Shown piece after piece: positions 7,102 to 16,086 of a stretch of DNA of 64,000 bases. The stretch lies in the NCBI RefSeq assembly GCF_003076635.1, contig NZ_QDKG01000003.1, forward strand, positions 248,001 to 312,000, given 5' to 3'. The notes under the pieces are model-generated. The model did not search any database. It saw nothing but the letters and a program-made list of their open reading frames with translations, and was not told where the DNA came from. Position numbers and translations under genes: made by a program. How positions within the stretch are numbered: the stretch's first letter is position 1; the number at the start of each line of letters is the position of its first letter. This DNA comes from Sphingobacterium corticibacter. GTDB taxonomy: Bacteria > Bacteroidota > Bacteroidia > Sphingobacteriales > Sphingobacteriaceae.

Positions 7102-8955
7102 TCATTTCTTTAACTTAACCGTAAGCTTACTATTCAGATTTTCACTTGTCGCGACCAACTTATTATCTACCCATACGCAGAGCATACTTTGATCGCCCGA
7201 CTTAGCTTCGTCCCAATCTTTTTTCCAGACAATATCCACATCGTGATCGTGATAACGGAGCTTTCCGAGATAAAAGTGATCCCATTCTTCGGCAGGGATC
7301 AAAGGCTCAATCACGAATTGATCTTCGTGCATCGCCTTGAAACCAATTAAATCCTCAATTACAATATCGGGGTAGGTGGAGTGAAAATAATCCTGCTCGC
7401 CGCCAATTCGCTCTCCATCACTCGGTATATACCATTCGCCAATATTGGGTTTGGCCGGATCGTGCAACGTCGTGAGTTGGCTGATGTGATGATACAATAG
7501 TTGACGATCTGCTTCGGTAATCTTTTCTTTGTAATTACGCAAGTAGTTGGCAAATGCCTTATATACGACCGAATTTTGAAATGGCCACCCTCGACCATTC
7601 CAAGCATAAGCCTGCTCATTATAATACGGATGTTGTTTTTCGGCAGTCGTCATTCCTTTGTTTCCTGCAAAACCTTCGGCTGCGCCGAAAAGATCCCAAG
7701 CTTTAGCGTAATGTGCCTGTTCTTTTTCAGGAATCATATTAAAATACCAAGGTGTGTATCCGACGGATTCGCGTACGCGTGCCTCAAAATCACGAATTCC
7801 AAAAGCGTTATCTCCAGCGCTGTAGGTATTGAAAAACTGATCTTCCTCGTTCCATAATACGTCCATCACCTGTTGTTGCAGCGCGGTAGCGCGCTGCTTG
7901 TACACTTCCGATTTCCGCTGTGCTTCTGAGCCTCCCGATTTATCCAAAGCATGCAAAGTGCTTAATGCGTTTAGATTGCCATACGCATAACTGTTGACCG
8001 AAGGTCTGGCCAGATAAAAATCTGGATAACCTTTTCTATATGCGGTAGAGTATTGCTTTGCATAGTTCGATTCTGCAGCCTTACCGGTCGTATTCCATCC
8101 AAGATAATACTCTTTCCAATTGTCGCGCGTGTATAGATCGTAAGCTCCTTGGCTTTCGATTAATCCCAGCACGGCCGAGAGACTGAATTCCATCCCATCG
8201 TATAGATCTAGAATTTTGTACAAACCTTGCGTTTTTGCATCATCGGCTTGCACGGTAAATAAGCTATCCCACACGGCCTGATGGTGCTCCAAATGAGGAA
8301 GCATCTCGTGCATCCAATCGGCATTGGGATGGATACGCAAATACGCGTCAACACCATCCACCATCCAACTAGAGAAATGATGGCTTTCTGGCCGACTCAT
8401 GTAGGTTAGAAAGTTTCCGTTTTCCCGTTGATTGAGTCGGGATGCCGAGCCAGCCATAAAATATTCTGCGTACGATTGCAGATATTTGGGATCGCGCAGC
8501 CAGCGCACATCATAAAATTGATGGCCAGCAGGGCAGGTGATCGCTCCGCTCAAGGAAGCCCAAGGTTTGTCGCCAAAGAACTCCGTCACTACCCAATAAT
8601 CTTTACCATCCAGCGGATCCGAATATGGTCTAAGATGTTTGCTCATCATCCACCAGCGGTAATTGTATACACGATTGATATCTGTATTAGAGCTGCTGAA
8701 CAACGGTATATTCTCCCGTAAAAAAGCTTCATTGTTCGTTGCATCAAAAGGTCCATCAGATGCTGGACGATCGGCATACGAGTTGAATTCTGCCACATTC
8801 GCAGAAAGATCTGTAGCAGCCAATTGTTGTAAACGCAGACGTTCATCTTCGTACGTTTGATACTTAGCGGAGCTACACGAAGACATGCCTATAACCAAGC
8901 CTATTGAGCATAAGGAAAAGGTTTTTAGCAGTTGATTACGGAATGAAAAGGGCAT
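7102..8955 (-). CDS. MGH1-type (alpha/alpha)6-barrel glycoside hydrolase lipoprotein
   Basis: 617 residues. A signal peptide with the lipobox-like MSSC (lipidated Cys27) predicts an envelope lipoprotein. The body looks like the mannosylglycerate-hydrolase/GH63-like clan of six-hairpin glycosidases: helical repeats rich in aromatic residues, LYDGMEFSLSAV, PSVNSYAYGNLNAL, WNEEDQFFNTYS, then AYAWNGRGWPFQNSVVYKA and IGEWYIPSDGE toward the C terminus, followed by a small beta domain. Family members hydrolyse alpha-glucosidic or alpha-mannosidic linkages; the substrate here is not known. It stands alone, without SusC/SusD beside it. Confidence 0.8.
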   Translation of the reverse strand: MPFSFRNQLLKTFSLCSIGLVIGMSSCSSAKYQTYEDERLRLQQLAATDLSANVAEFNSYADRPASDGPFDATNNEAFLRENIPLFSSSNTDINRVYNYRWWMMSKHLRPYSDPLDGKDYWVVTEFFGDKPWASLSGAITCPAGHQFYDVRWLRDPKYLQSYAEYFMAGSASRLNQRENGNFLTYMSRPESHHFSSWMVDGVDAYLRIHPNADWMHEMLPHLEHHQAVWDSLFTVQADDAKTQGLYKILDLYDGMEFSLSAVLGLIESQGAYDLYTRDNWKEYYLGWNTTGKAAESNYAKQYSTAYRKGYPDFYLARPSVNSYAYGNLNALSTLHALDKSGGSEAQRKSEVYKQRATALQQQVMDVLWNEEDQFFNTYSAGDNAFGIRDFEARVRESVGYTPWYFNMIPEKEQAHYAKAWDLFGAAEGFAGNKGMTTAEKQHPYYNEQAYAWNGRGWPFQNSVVYKAFANYLRNYKEKITEADRQLLYHHISQLTTLHDPAKPNIGEWYIPSDGERIGGEQDYFHSTYPDIVIEDLIGFKAMHEDQFVIEPLIPAEEWDHFYLGKLRYHDHDVDIVWKKDWDEAKSGDQSMLCVWVDNKLVATSENLNSKLTVKLKK

Positions 8956-9031
8956 ATGAAGATTTACGATGGTCTAAATTATCTTTCTAAATATAGGATT
9001 TAGATGGAGTAAAAGCAACCTAGCTCATCCA

Positions 9032-9748
9032 TTAATCTGGCTTATACGTCTTGATTCTTCTTTTTAGACTTTTACGCACACTCACGGTCAAATAATAGTC
9101 AGTAGGTGCCGGATAGCCATTAAATTGTACAATTACGCCCGGCTCTATAGATAGCGTCGGACTCACCCTTTTCGCTAGAAGTGTAGAGATACGGTAACTA
9201 TCGAAAGGTTGTTCTCTTTCCAAGTTCATTCGAATCTCGTGACGAAAGATGAGACCCCAAACCGAATTCTCCGCTCGATCCAGTTTCCAAAAGGAGTTAA
9301 ATAAATAACGGGCTCGGAAGACAAAAAAATCACTATTGAACATATAGCGTTCTTCCAATCGAAAACGATGTGCAATGTTATAGCGGGGGCTCACGGTATT
9401 ATTAAAAGTGATCTGTTGAAAGAGACGATGCTCTGGCCTAGAAAACTTTTCGCCTAGGCTATTATAGGGCTCTAAAAGTAAAAACATATAACCACCGCCC
9501 ACATACGCATTGGGGTTAATACGGCGCTCTACCGAACCATTGATTAAACTCAGTCTACTGTTTTGAACGGGGACGTCGTAAAAACGCTGCTGTACGTTAG
9601 CAGAGAATCGCCAATTGTCGGAAATATCGCCCTGTAAGTTGAAGTGATACCAACTATTTAGGCCACCTGGTTGAGCGATCATGTGAGGCAAATTGGCAAA
9701 ACATAGCATCACAAAAATGATCCATAACTTTTGATTGAATGTATGCAT
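9032..9748 (-). CDS. DUF2490 family outer membrane beta-barrel protein
   Basis: 238 residues with a signal peptide (about 1-25, ending MIAQ). The rest consists of alternating amphipathic strands typical of a small outer membrane barrel: LNSWYHFNLQGDISDNWRFSANVQQRFY, RPEHRLFQQITFNN, YNIAHRFRLEERYMF and a final DYYLTVSVRKSL. The pattern matches DUF2490, a Bacteroidota outer membrane family of unknown function. It lies 39 bases downstream of the CitMHS transporter on the same strand and may be cotranscribed, so it could help solute cross the outer membrane, but that is speculative. Confidence 0.8.
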   Translation of the reverse strand: MHTFNQKLWIIFVMLCFANLPHMIAQPGGLNSWYHFNLQGDISDNWRFSANVQQRFYDVPVQNSRLSLINGSVERRINPNAYVGGGYMFLLLEPYNSLGEKFSRPEHRLFQQITFNNTVSPRYNIAHRFRLEERYMFNSDFFVFRARYLFNSFWKLDRAENSVWGLIFRHEIRMNLEREQPFDSYRISTLLAKRVSPTLSIEPGVIVQFNGYPAPTDYYLTVSVRKSLKRRIKTYKPD

Positions 9749-9787
9749 ACGATAAGAATTTAGAATTGGTGTATGAAAAGAATCTGT

Positions 9788-11092
9788 TTATACAATTTGG
9801 AGTATGTACAGAAAGGCTATTAAAATCAAGCTGAAAGCCCACGTATAGAAAAATGAATAGCGAATATGCTTGCCCAAATCAAGGCCGGATAATCCTAATG
9901 CCAACCAAACTGCTGGCGATAATGGACTGACGAATGTGCCCACAATATTACCCACCATCATCACATGCATAGCCGACAATGGATCGACGCCGTAATGTGT
10001 CGTAACCTCTAAAATGACAGGAAATAGGGCAAAATAAGTCGCATCGGTACTGAGAATTAATTCCAGTGGTAAGCCCAGAAATCCGATAATGACATGTAAA
10101 TAAGGAATAGACGCATCTGGAAGAATCTTTAACAAATCATGCGACATTGCTTCTAACATTCCTGTACCATTTAAAACACCTAATAGCACGCCCGCAGCAA
10201 CAATGATGATAGCCATGAGTAAGCTGCCTGGCGCATGCTTTTGTATCACTTCCAATTGCATTTTCTTTGCCGGGTAATTGATGACAAGCGCGATGCTAGT
10301 ACCAATCATAAATACTAAGCTCGATGGGAGAGCGTCGAAGAAAAGACTGGAAATCACCAAAATGGCTAACAGTAAGTTGATCCATAAAGGGATCTTGGTA
10401 TTCCCAGTACCATGAATTCTTTCTTTCTGTCTGATCTGCTCTCCCACACCGTGCGCTTCGTGCAGTGGCGGGTTTTGGGCTGCACGTCGTTGCTCTCGGA
10501 GACCGAATATATAAGCGACTACAATCATTAGGAAAACACCTATTAATTGAATAGGTATCAGTGGTTTCCAAATGTCTGTCGGTTGCATACCCAACACAAT
10601 AGCGGCGCGTCCAGTCGGGCCAGCCCAAGGAATCAGGTTGACAATACTTGCGCTAATACCAATGAGCATGAGCAATAAGTAGGGATTCATATTCAACCTG
10701 CGGTATAAAGGTAAAAGCGCTGGGATTGTAATGAGAAAAGTGGCAGCGCCGGATCCATCCAGATGTACTACGGCTGCGATCACTACGGTACCACAAGTAA
10801 TCGCGATTCTGTTGGATTTGGTAAGCTGCAAAATCTTAGAGATCATCGGGTCGAACAAACCGATATCATTGAGTATTCCAAAGAAAATGATGGCGAAGAT
10901 AAACATCACCGCAATCTCGAATACTTTCGCCACCCCCGCTTTGTAGTAATCGGTAATCTGTGCAAAATCAAATCCTGCTAATAGCGCCGCTATAATGGGA
11001 ATGGTACATAATACGACAAATGGAGAAAAATATCTGCTCATCATCAGGGCAACAATAGAGACAAGCATGACAATACCAATAATACTTAGCAT
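9788..11092 (-). CDS. CitMHS family citrate/metal-citrate transporter
   Basis: 434 residues with about 12 hydrophobic segments. It shows CitMHS signatures: MFIFAIIFFGILNDIGLFDPMI, HLDGSGAATFLITIPALLPLY, LIPWAGPTGRAAIVLGM and, in the second half, ILSTDATYFALFPVILE and GTFVSPLSPAVWLALGLSG. Members such as Bacillus CitM take up citrate complexed with divalent metal by proton symport across the inner membrane. The gene is first of a leftward pair with a DUF2490 outer membrane protein and is divergent from the membrane-anchored unknown at 11277. The specific metal or carboxylate cannot be told. Confidence 0.9.
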   Translation of the reverse strand: MLSIIGIVMLVSIVALMMSRYFSPFVVLCTIPIIAALLAGFDFAQITDYYKAGVAKVFEIAVMFIFAIIFFGILNDIGLFDPMISKILQLTKSNRIAITCGTVVIAAVVHLDGSGAATFLITIPALLPLYRRLNMNPYLLLMLIGISASIVNLIPWAGPTGRAAIVLGMQPTDIWKPLIPIQLIGVFLMIVVAYIFGLREQRRAAQNPPLHEAHGVGEQIRQKERIHGTGNTKIPLWINLLLAILVISSLFFDALPSSLVFMIGTSIALVINYPAKKMQLEVIQKHAPGSLLMAIIIVAAGVLLGVLNGTGMLEAMSHDLLKILPDASIPYLHVIIGFLGLPLELILSTDATYFALFPVILEVTTHYGVDPLSAMHVMMVGNIVGTFVSPLSPAVWLALGLSGLDLGKHIRYSFFYTWAFSLILIAFLYILQIV

Positions 11093-11218
11093 AGAGACAG
11101 GTGGTTAAAGTTTATAAAATGGTCTACTATTCTTGGCGAATATGGGGTAAAGCTACAGGGCTAAATACTAAATCAGTGTTTTTATATTATTTCGAAAAGT
11201 AATTTTTTTAACTACCGT

Positions 11219-11246
11219 TTTCCGAAAAATGATATTTTTTCGGAAA
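11219..11246. promoter_or_regulatory. 11-bp perfect inverted repeat in a divergent promoter region
   Basis: TTTCCGAAAAA (11219-11229) and TTTTTCGGAAA (11236-11246) are exact reverse complements separated by 6 bases. The dyad lies between the divergent CitMHS (start 11092) and membrane-anchored unknown (start 11277) genes, 31 bases before the latter. It is a good candidate for an operator, or for a 5'-leader hairpin. Confidence 0.55.
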
Positions 11247-11276
11247 TTGACAAAAAAGAACCGCTTGCTGTAGATT

Positions 11277-12455
11277 ATGAAGATTTTATCGGGAAAAGAA
11301 GAAATATATTATCTAATTAGAAAGGTCATTGAGCAGTTTGAGCTTAGACACGAACAAAAAATAATATGTAATACCAATCGAGAAAATTATAGCGCTATCG
11401 CCAAAGAATTAAGCGCTATTACCGTCAACTTGCCTTATACCGCTCGAGAAAGACAACATCAAGATTACCCAGAACCTTCCGTACTAGAGCAGTCGGTGCA
11501 ATACCCACATCGTAAATATGATCTTACGGGCGGTCAGATAAAAGATGTCTATTTTGGACAGGTAAAAAAGCCTAGAGCACACTTGGTGGATGCTTGCTAT
11601 ATTTATCTGTATGGCGTAGGTCGCTTAGGTTTTGAAAATGATCCTTCCGATCCGAATCTACTTCTTGCCGAAGCCCACCCTGAAGAAACCGTTGAAAAGA
11701 AAACAAACGAATCAAGACGAAAATTCCCGATCTATCTGAGTGGCCTTCTGATACTCTTTACAGGAATTAATATATACTTATGGATTTCAACAGGCCGAGC
11801 AAAGACTGAGACCATATGGACAACATATCAACCAACCGCCGAGGAAGTAGATGCGGTGACTGGCGTTTGGTTATATCAGACTGGTGCGCCACAAGCGCGA
11901 TCTAATGAAGCCAATAGATTTCGCCGCTACGCAACGAATATCGTGGTCATCAAGCAAGTAGGGGATCGCCTGATGATGCAACGACACGGCGCCACCATAA
12001 ATCATCAAGGTTATGTAGAATTCACCTCTCCAGGCACGCTTTCCATTCATTCCTATGTAGAGAAAGGGAAAGATGGTGCTCTAATAAATCCTAGTCATTC
12101 TTTGGCTAAACTGCATCCACAAGACAGTATTATGTATACTATATCTTCGACATGGAGCTTTGAGTCGGATGACAATAATGATATCATCGGTGCGCGGAAT
12201 ATCTATACTAAACTGGGAAAAGGAGGGATGTTACATCCCATCTTTAATACTCCTGAAAACGCAGCATGCCATTGCAAAATTGTGGAATGGAAAAGAAACG
12301 ATGGCAGCAGCGAACGATTTAACCTAACGTATGAAACCATCCAACCGGGAAGTTTGACAGAAGATTTGGACGAATCGAGTTTGATATTACGAAGACCTAA
12401 GTCAGGAGTATTGTTGTCAAAACCGGCTAAGAATGACGAATCAGAGCATATCTAG
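11277..12455 (+). CDS. Uncharacterised single-pass membrane protein
   Basis: 392 residues, family not recognised. The N-terminal 145 residues are soluble and probably cytoplasmic, with a helical start (GKEEIYYLIRKVIEQFEL) and a conserved-looking LTGGQIKDVYFGQ. One transmembrane segment spans about 150-171 (PIYLSGLLILFTGINIYLWI), leaving about 220 residues outside. The outer part is beta-rich and starts after ATGAG-free linker sequence at ETIWTTYQPTAEEV. A soluble helical head plus one TM and a periplasmic domain fits a signalling or regulatory protein, but no HTH or anti-sigma motif is convincing. It precedes the SusC/SusD/peptidase locus on the same strand, after a 415-base gap. Confidence 0.6.
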   Translation: MKILSGKEEIYYLIRKVIEQFELRHEQKIICNTNRENYSAIAKELSAITVNLPYTARERQHQDYPEPSVLEQSVQYPHRKYDLTGGQIKDVYFGQVKKPRAHLVDACYIYLYGVGRLGFENDPSDPNLLLAEAHPEETVEKKTNESRRKFPIYLSGLLILFTGINIYLWISTGRAKTETIWTTYQPTAEEVDAVTGVWLYQTGAPQARSNEANRFRRYATNIVVIKQVGDRLMMQRHGATINHQGYVEFTSPGTLSIHSYVEKGKDGALINPSHSLAKLHPQDSIMYTISSTWSFESDDNNDIIGARNIYTKLGKGGMLHPIFNTPENAACHCKIVEWKRNDGSSERFNLTYETIQPGSLTEDLDESSLILRRPKSGVLLSKPAKNDESEHI

Positions 12456-12870
12456 CGCAACAATTCAGGAGGTAATCTATGCTTTAAGACAAAAATATTT
12501 TAAAAAACTACTAAAATGATAGAATATATAGGAAAATAATATATATTTGCTGCATGATATTCGATAGGTAGTCTATATGATGCTTATTGAAGTCTCACAA
12601 AATTGATAGATATGCAAACAGAAACATCACTACAATCTTACTTGAACACAATTATTTTTGCCATAAATACTTCGTGCCGCCCAAGCATGCGAATGTGTTG
12701 CTAATAAAGCACCCCAAACCATTTACCGTCTCCGCGATAGGGTAGTCCTATCCGTTCCGGATTCATCATTAATATTTTCTTAAACCGAGTGTCTTAATAT
12801 CATTTGGTTATTTGCACAAAGCGAATAAACTTGGTTATTCTGCCTGCTCTCCAAATTCTTTATTGAAATT
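12456..12870 (+). other. Long leader region upstream of the first susC
   Basis: About 415 bases without a credible gene. It contains a TATATTTG element at 12542-12549 and a small hairpin (GATAGG 12736-12741 / CCTATC 12747-12752). If transcription starts near 12556, the susC mRNA would have a leader of over 300 bases. Confidence 0.45.
12542..12549 (+). promoter_or_regulatory. Candidate -7 promoter element (TATATTTG)
   Basis: Perfect TAnnTTTG match on the plus strand, 322 bases upstream of the susC start. The upstream sequence has no TTG at the expected -33 distance, so support is limited to one element in an AT-rich area. Confidence 0.35.
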
Positions 12871-15800
12871 ATGAAACATACAATTGTTTTGCGGTATGTA
12901 TGTGGCGTACTGATTCTCCTACTGAGCGATCTCCCACAGGTACTGAAAGCGCAAGATTCGCCCCGCACCATCGTAAATGCCAACTTTAGAGGTGTCGTTG
13001 TCGATGCCCAGAATCGTACACCGATCGAAGGAGCTACGGTGACCTTATACGGTGTCACCCATTCGGTGACAACCAATCGCCAAGGTGTATTTACCTTTGT
13101 CACTGGACAAAATTTACCAGCCCGAGTCGTGATTTCTTCCATTGGTTATGACCAACAGACAGCTACCATCAATAATCCCGGCGATACCGTTAGACTAGTA
13201 CGAAGCAATAGTACTTTAGATGAGGTGATCGTTGTCGGTTATGGTACGCAGAAAAAACGTGAATTTACCGGTGCTGCGGCCAACATTTCAGGAGAAAGTC
13301 TAAAAGATATTCCCGTACAAAGTTTTGATCAAGCCTTATTAGGAAAAGCGGCTGGCGTAAGTGTGTCATTGCCCAACGGGCTGCTCAACAATCCGCCCGT
13401 TATTCGTGTACGCGGTGTCAATTCGATTTCCTTAAGCTCGTATCCGTTGGTAGTAATCGACGGAATCCCGGTCGTAAGTGGTGACATCGGTACGACGAAT
13501 TTGCCTAACAATCCATTGGCAGACATTAATCCGGCGGATATCGAATCCATCGATGTGTTGAAAGACGCAGCCTCTACATCAATCTACGGCTCTCGTGCGG
13601 CTGGTGGTGTATTATTAGTAACGACTAAAAAGGGCAAAGCAGGACGGACCAAAGTGAATTATGATGCTTGGGCTTCCGTCGTCACCGCTGCGCGATTACC
13701 TAAGCTACTCAACGCGACGCAATACATTGACATTAAAAATGAAGCCGTACGCAACAGTAAATTCCTGTCCGGAAATCAGAATAATCCAGCCGTGGCCGAT
13801 GCACTTTTTTTTCCTCAATATGATGAGGCCGGCAACTTGGTAGAGACCAATTGGTATGATCACGTGTATAATACGGGATTCAGCCAAAATCACAGTTTGT
13901 CCATCAGCGGAGCTACTGAAAAAACGCAATACTATATGTCTGCTAACTTTTCTGATCAAGAAGGATTCTTTGCTCGGAATAAGTTTGATCGCCAAGGCTT
14001 ACGCTTTAATATAGAGCACAAAGTGAATGATTGGTTTTCTGTAGGAAGTAACCTAAACTACAATAAAACCTTTAATCAAGCACAAAACTCGGGATCATTG
14101 GCCAATAGTCAATTGTTTTTGATTGGCGGAGCACGATTGGCCTTAGCCTTACCACCCAATGTATCTGCCTACAATCCAGATGGCACCTATAATCTGAGTA
14201 CTACCGGACTTCTTGGGCCAGGAGCTAATCTTTTTGCTAATACATTATATAATCCAGAAGCTTTATTTGAGTACAGCAGATATACGACGGCAAATGATCA
14301 TATCATCGGAAATATTCATGCACAGCTACAACTCGCACCGGGATTGAAGTTTACGAGTACCTACGCACTTGATCGAAACATCACCACCAACAAGACTTAT
14401 TTGAGTCCTAATATCGGATCGGCATCGTATTCCAACGGTGGTACGGCTACCAATCTGAGTGGTCTGCGCAACAACTGGAATTTCACTAACACGCTGAATT
14501 ACGATCGTACCTTCGGCACGAAACATGAGCTCGGCTTACTAGTAGGTTATGATATCCAGAAGTATGAGAATGATATTTGGAACACCACGCTTAACAATGC
14601 CGCTGATCCATTTTTCGAAAGCTTTCAAGGAAGTTGGGCCACCATATCTGCTGCTGGCGGGTTGCTGACCGAACAATTTTTCCGATCGACGTTCTCGAGG
14701 GCGTCCTATAATTATGATCGACGCTATTTCCTAACAGCCAACTTCCGTCGCGATGGCAACTCCGCTTTAGGTATCAATAATAAATACGGTGACTTCGGTG
14801 GAGTATCCGCCGGCTGGTCTATCTTCGAAGAAAGCTTTTACAGCGAGCGACTGGGTGATATTCTTGGGGATTTACGCGTTCGCGGAAGCTGGGGCAAAGT
14901 GGGTAATGGTAATCTGACCGCTTTTCAAGCCTTGAATTTATTTAACTCTGCCTTATATGGTGGTATATCTACATGGAATTTATTTCAAGCGGGAAATGAA
15001 AACCTGGGTTGGGAGACTTCTGAACAGACCAATGTTGGGTTGAGCGCGAGCTTATTCAAGCGTAGATTGAATGTGGAGATCGATTATTTCAGGAATAATG
15101 TCAATGGACTTATCTTAAGCGCTCCACAAGCGCCATCCAAAGGAATACCAAATAATAGCATTGCCCAGAATGTGGGTAGTATGTACAATCGAGGTCTGGA
15201 AGTTGCACTTCACGGTGATATTATCCGCAATCAGCATTTCTCTTGGAATGCAGCGTTCAACATTACATTCGTGAAAAACAGAGTTACTTCATTGGCCGAA
15301 GGCAATAGTGATATTATTGGTTATACACACACCACCACCGAAGCCAACAATGTTACGCGAGTCGGTTATTCTGTTGGAAGTCTATATGGTGCGCAAACCG
15401 ATGGCGTGAATCCAGAAAATGGACGCAGAATATTTATCAATCGAGATGGAGAGCGTGTGCAATATAGTGCTGTAGTGGCGCCAGGACAGAGCAACTGGAC
15501 GTATCTGGACGGCAGCAGAGCCAATCCAATTACGGTAGCAGATTATCAAGTGCTAGGCAATGCTTTACCGACTTATTATGGTGGTTTCAACAATAGCTTC
15601 CGCAATAAAGATTTTGATGCGACGGTACACTTCACTTATGGTGGTGGGAACAAATTGATGAATGGCACGCGTGGTACGTTACTAGATCAACGATTCTTTA
15701 ACAACTCGACAGAAGTATTGAACAGATGGACAGAAGTAGGGCAACAGACCGATATTCCACGTTTGGTATACAATGACGTGATCTCCAATGGTTCGGCAGG

Positions 15801-16074
15801 ATTCTCGATCTCGGACAACGCGGAGAAAGCCGATTTTCTACGACTACAGCAAGTGGTACTAGGATACACCATCCGTCCAGCTTCGTTTGCACGTTTAGGT
15901 CTGTCAAGCATTCGTCTTTACGCGCAAGCATCTAATTTATTTCTGATCACTGGATACACCGGTGCCGATCCAGAATCTTCTTCAAATGGTAACTCCGTCA
16001 CCTCGATGGGTGTAGAGAAGAACTCCATCGGACAAGGCCGTACGTGGACCGCTGGACTCAATGTTTCATTTTAA
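12871..16074 (+). CDS. SusC/RagA family TonB-dependent outer membrane transporter (peptide locus)
   Basis: 1067 residues. Signal peptide about 1-27 (ending LKAQ). A carboxypeptidase-regulatory-like domain follows (FRGVVVDAQNRTPIEGATV through about residue 110). Next come the TonB-box-like DEVIVVGYGTQKKREFTG and the plug (SLKDIPVQSFDQALLGKAAGV, VRGVNSI, DIESIDVLKDAASTSIYGSRAAGGVLLVTTKKG). A 22-strand barrel fills the rest and ends in the aromatic TWTAGLNVSF. It imports oligomers across the outer membrane together with the SusD lipoprotein encoded 12 bases downstream. The following genes are two peptidases rather than glycosidases, which points to peptide uptake. The substrate is inferred from context only. 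Confidence 0.95.
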   Translation: MKHTIVLRYVCGVLILLLSDLPQVLKAQDSPRTIVNANFRGVVVDAQNRTPIEGATVTLYGVTHSVTTNRQGVFTFVTGQNLPARVVISSIGYDQQTATINNPGDTVRLVRSNSTLDEVIVVGYGTQKKREFTGAAANISGESLKDIPVQSFDQALLGKAAGVSVSLPNGLLNNPPVIRVRGVNSISLSSYPLVVIDGIPVVSGDIGTTNLPNNPLADINPADIESIDVLKDAASTSIYGSRAAGGVLLVTTKKGKAGRTKVNYDAWASVVTAARLPKLLNATQYIDIKNEAVRNSKFLSGNQNNPAVADALFFPQYDEAGNLVETNWYDHVYNTGFSQNHSLSISGATEKTQYYMSANFSDQEGFFARNKFDRQGLRFNIEHKVNDWFSVGSNLNYNKTFNQAQNSGSLANSQLFLIGGARLALALPPNVSAYNPDGTYNLSTTGLLGPGANLFANTLYNPEALFEYSRYTTANDHIIGNIHAQLQLAPGLKFTSTYALDRNITTNKTYLSPNIGSASYSNGGTATNLSGLRNNWNFTNTLNYDRTFGTKHELGLLVGYDIQKYENDIWNTTLNNAADPFFESFQGSWATISAAGGLLTEQFFRSTFSRASYNYDRRYFLTANFRRDGNSALGINNKYGDFGGVSAGWSIFEESFYSERLGDILGDLRVRGSWGKVGNGNLTAFQALNLFNSALYGGISTWNLFQAGNENLGWETSEQTNVGLSASLFKRRLNVEIDYFRNNVNGLILSAPQAPSKGIPNNSIAQNVGSMYNRGLEVALHGDIIRNQHFSWNAAFNITFVKNRVTSLAEGNSDIIGYTHTTTEANNVTRVGYSVGSLYGAQTDGVNPENGRRIFINRDGERVQYSAVVAPGQSNWTYLDGSRANPITVADYQVLGNALPTYYGGFNNSFRNKDFDATVHFTYGGGNKLMNGTRGTLLDQRFFNNSTEVLNRWTEVGQQTDIPRLVYNDVISNGSAGFSISDNAEKADFLRLQQVVLGYTIRPASFARLGLSSIRLYAQASNLFLITGYTGADPESSSNGNSVTSMGVEKNSIGQGRTWTAGLNVSF

Positions 16075-16086
16075 TAGCTAGAAAAC

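Noticed and set aside
12736..12752. GATAGG/CCTATC hairpin in the susC leader as a riboswitch
   Set aside because: Only a 6-bp stem, no recognisable riboswitch core.
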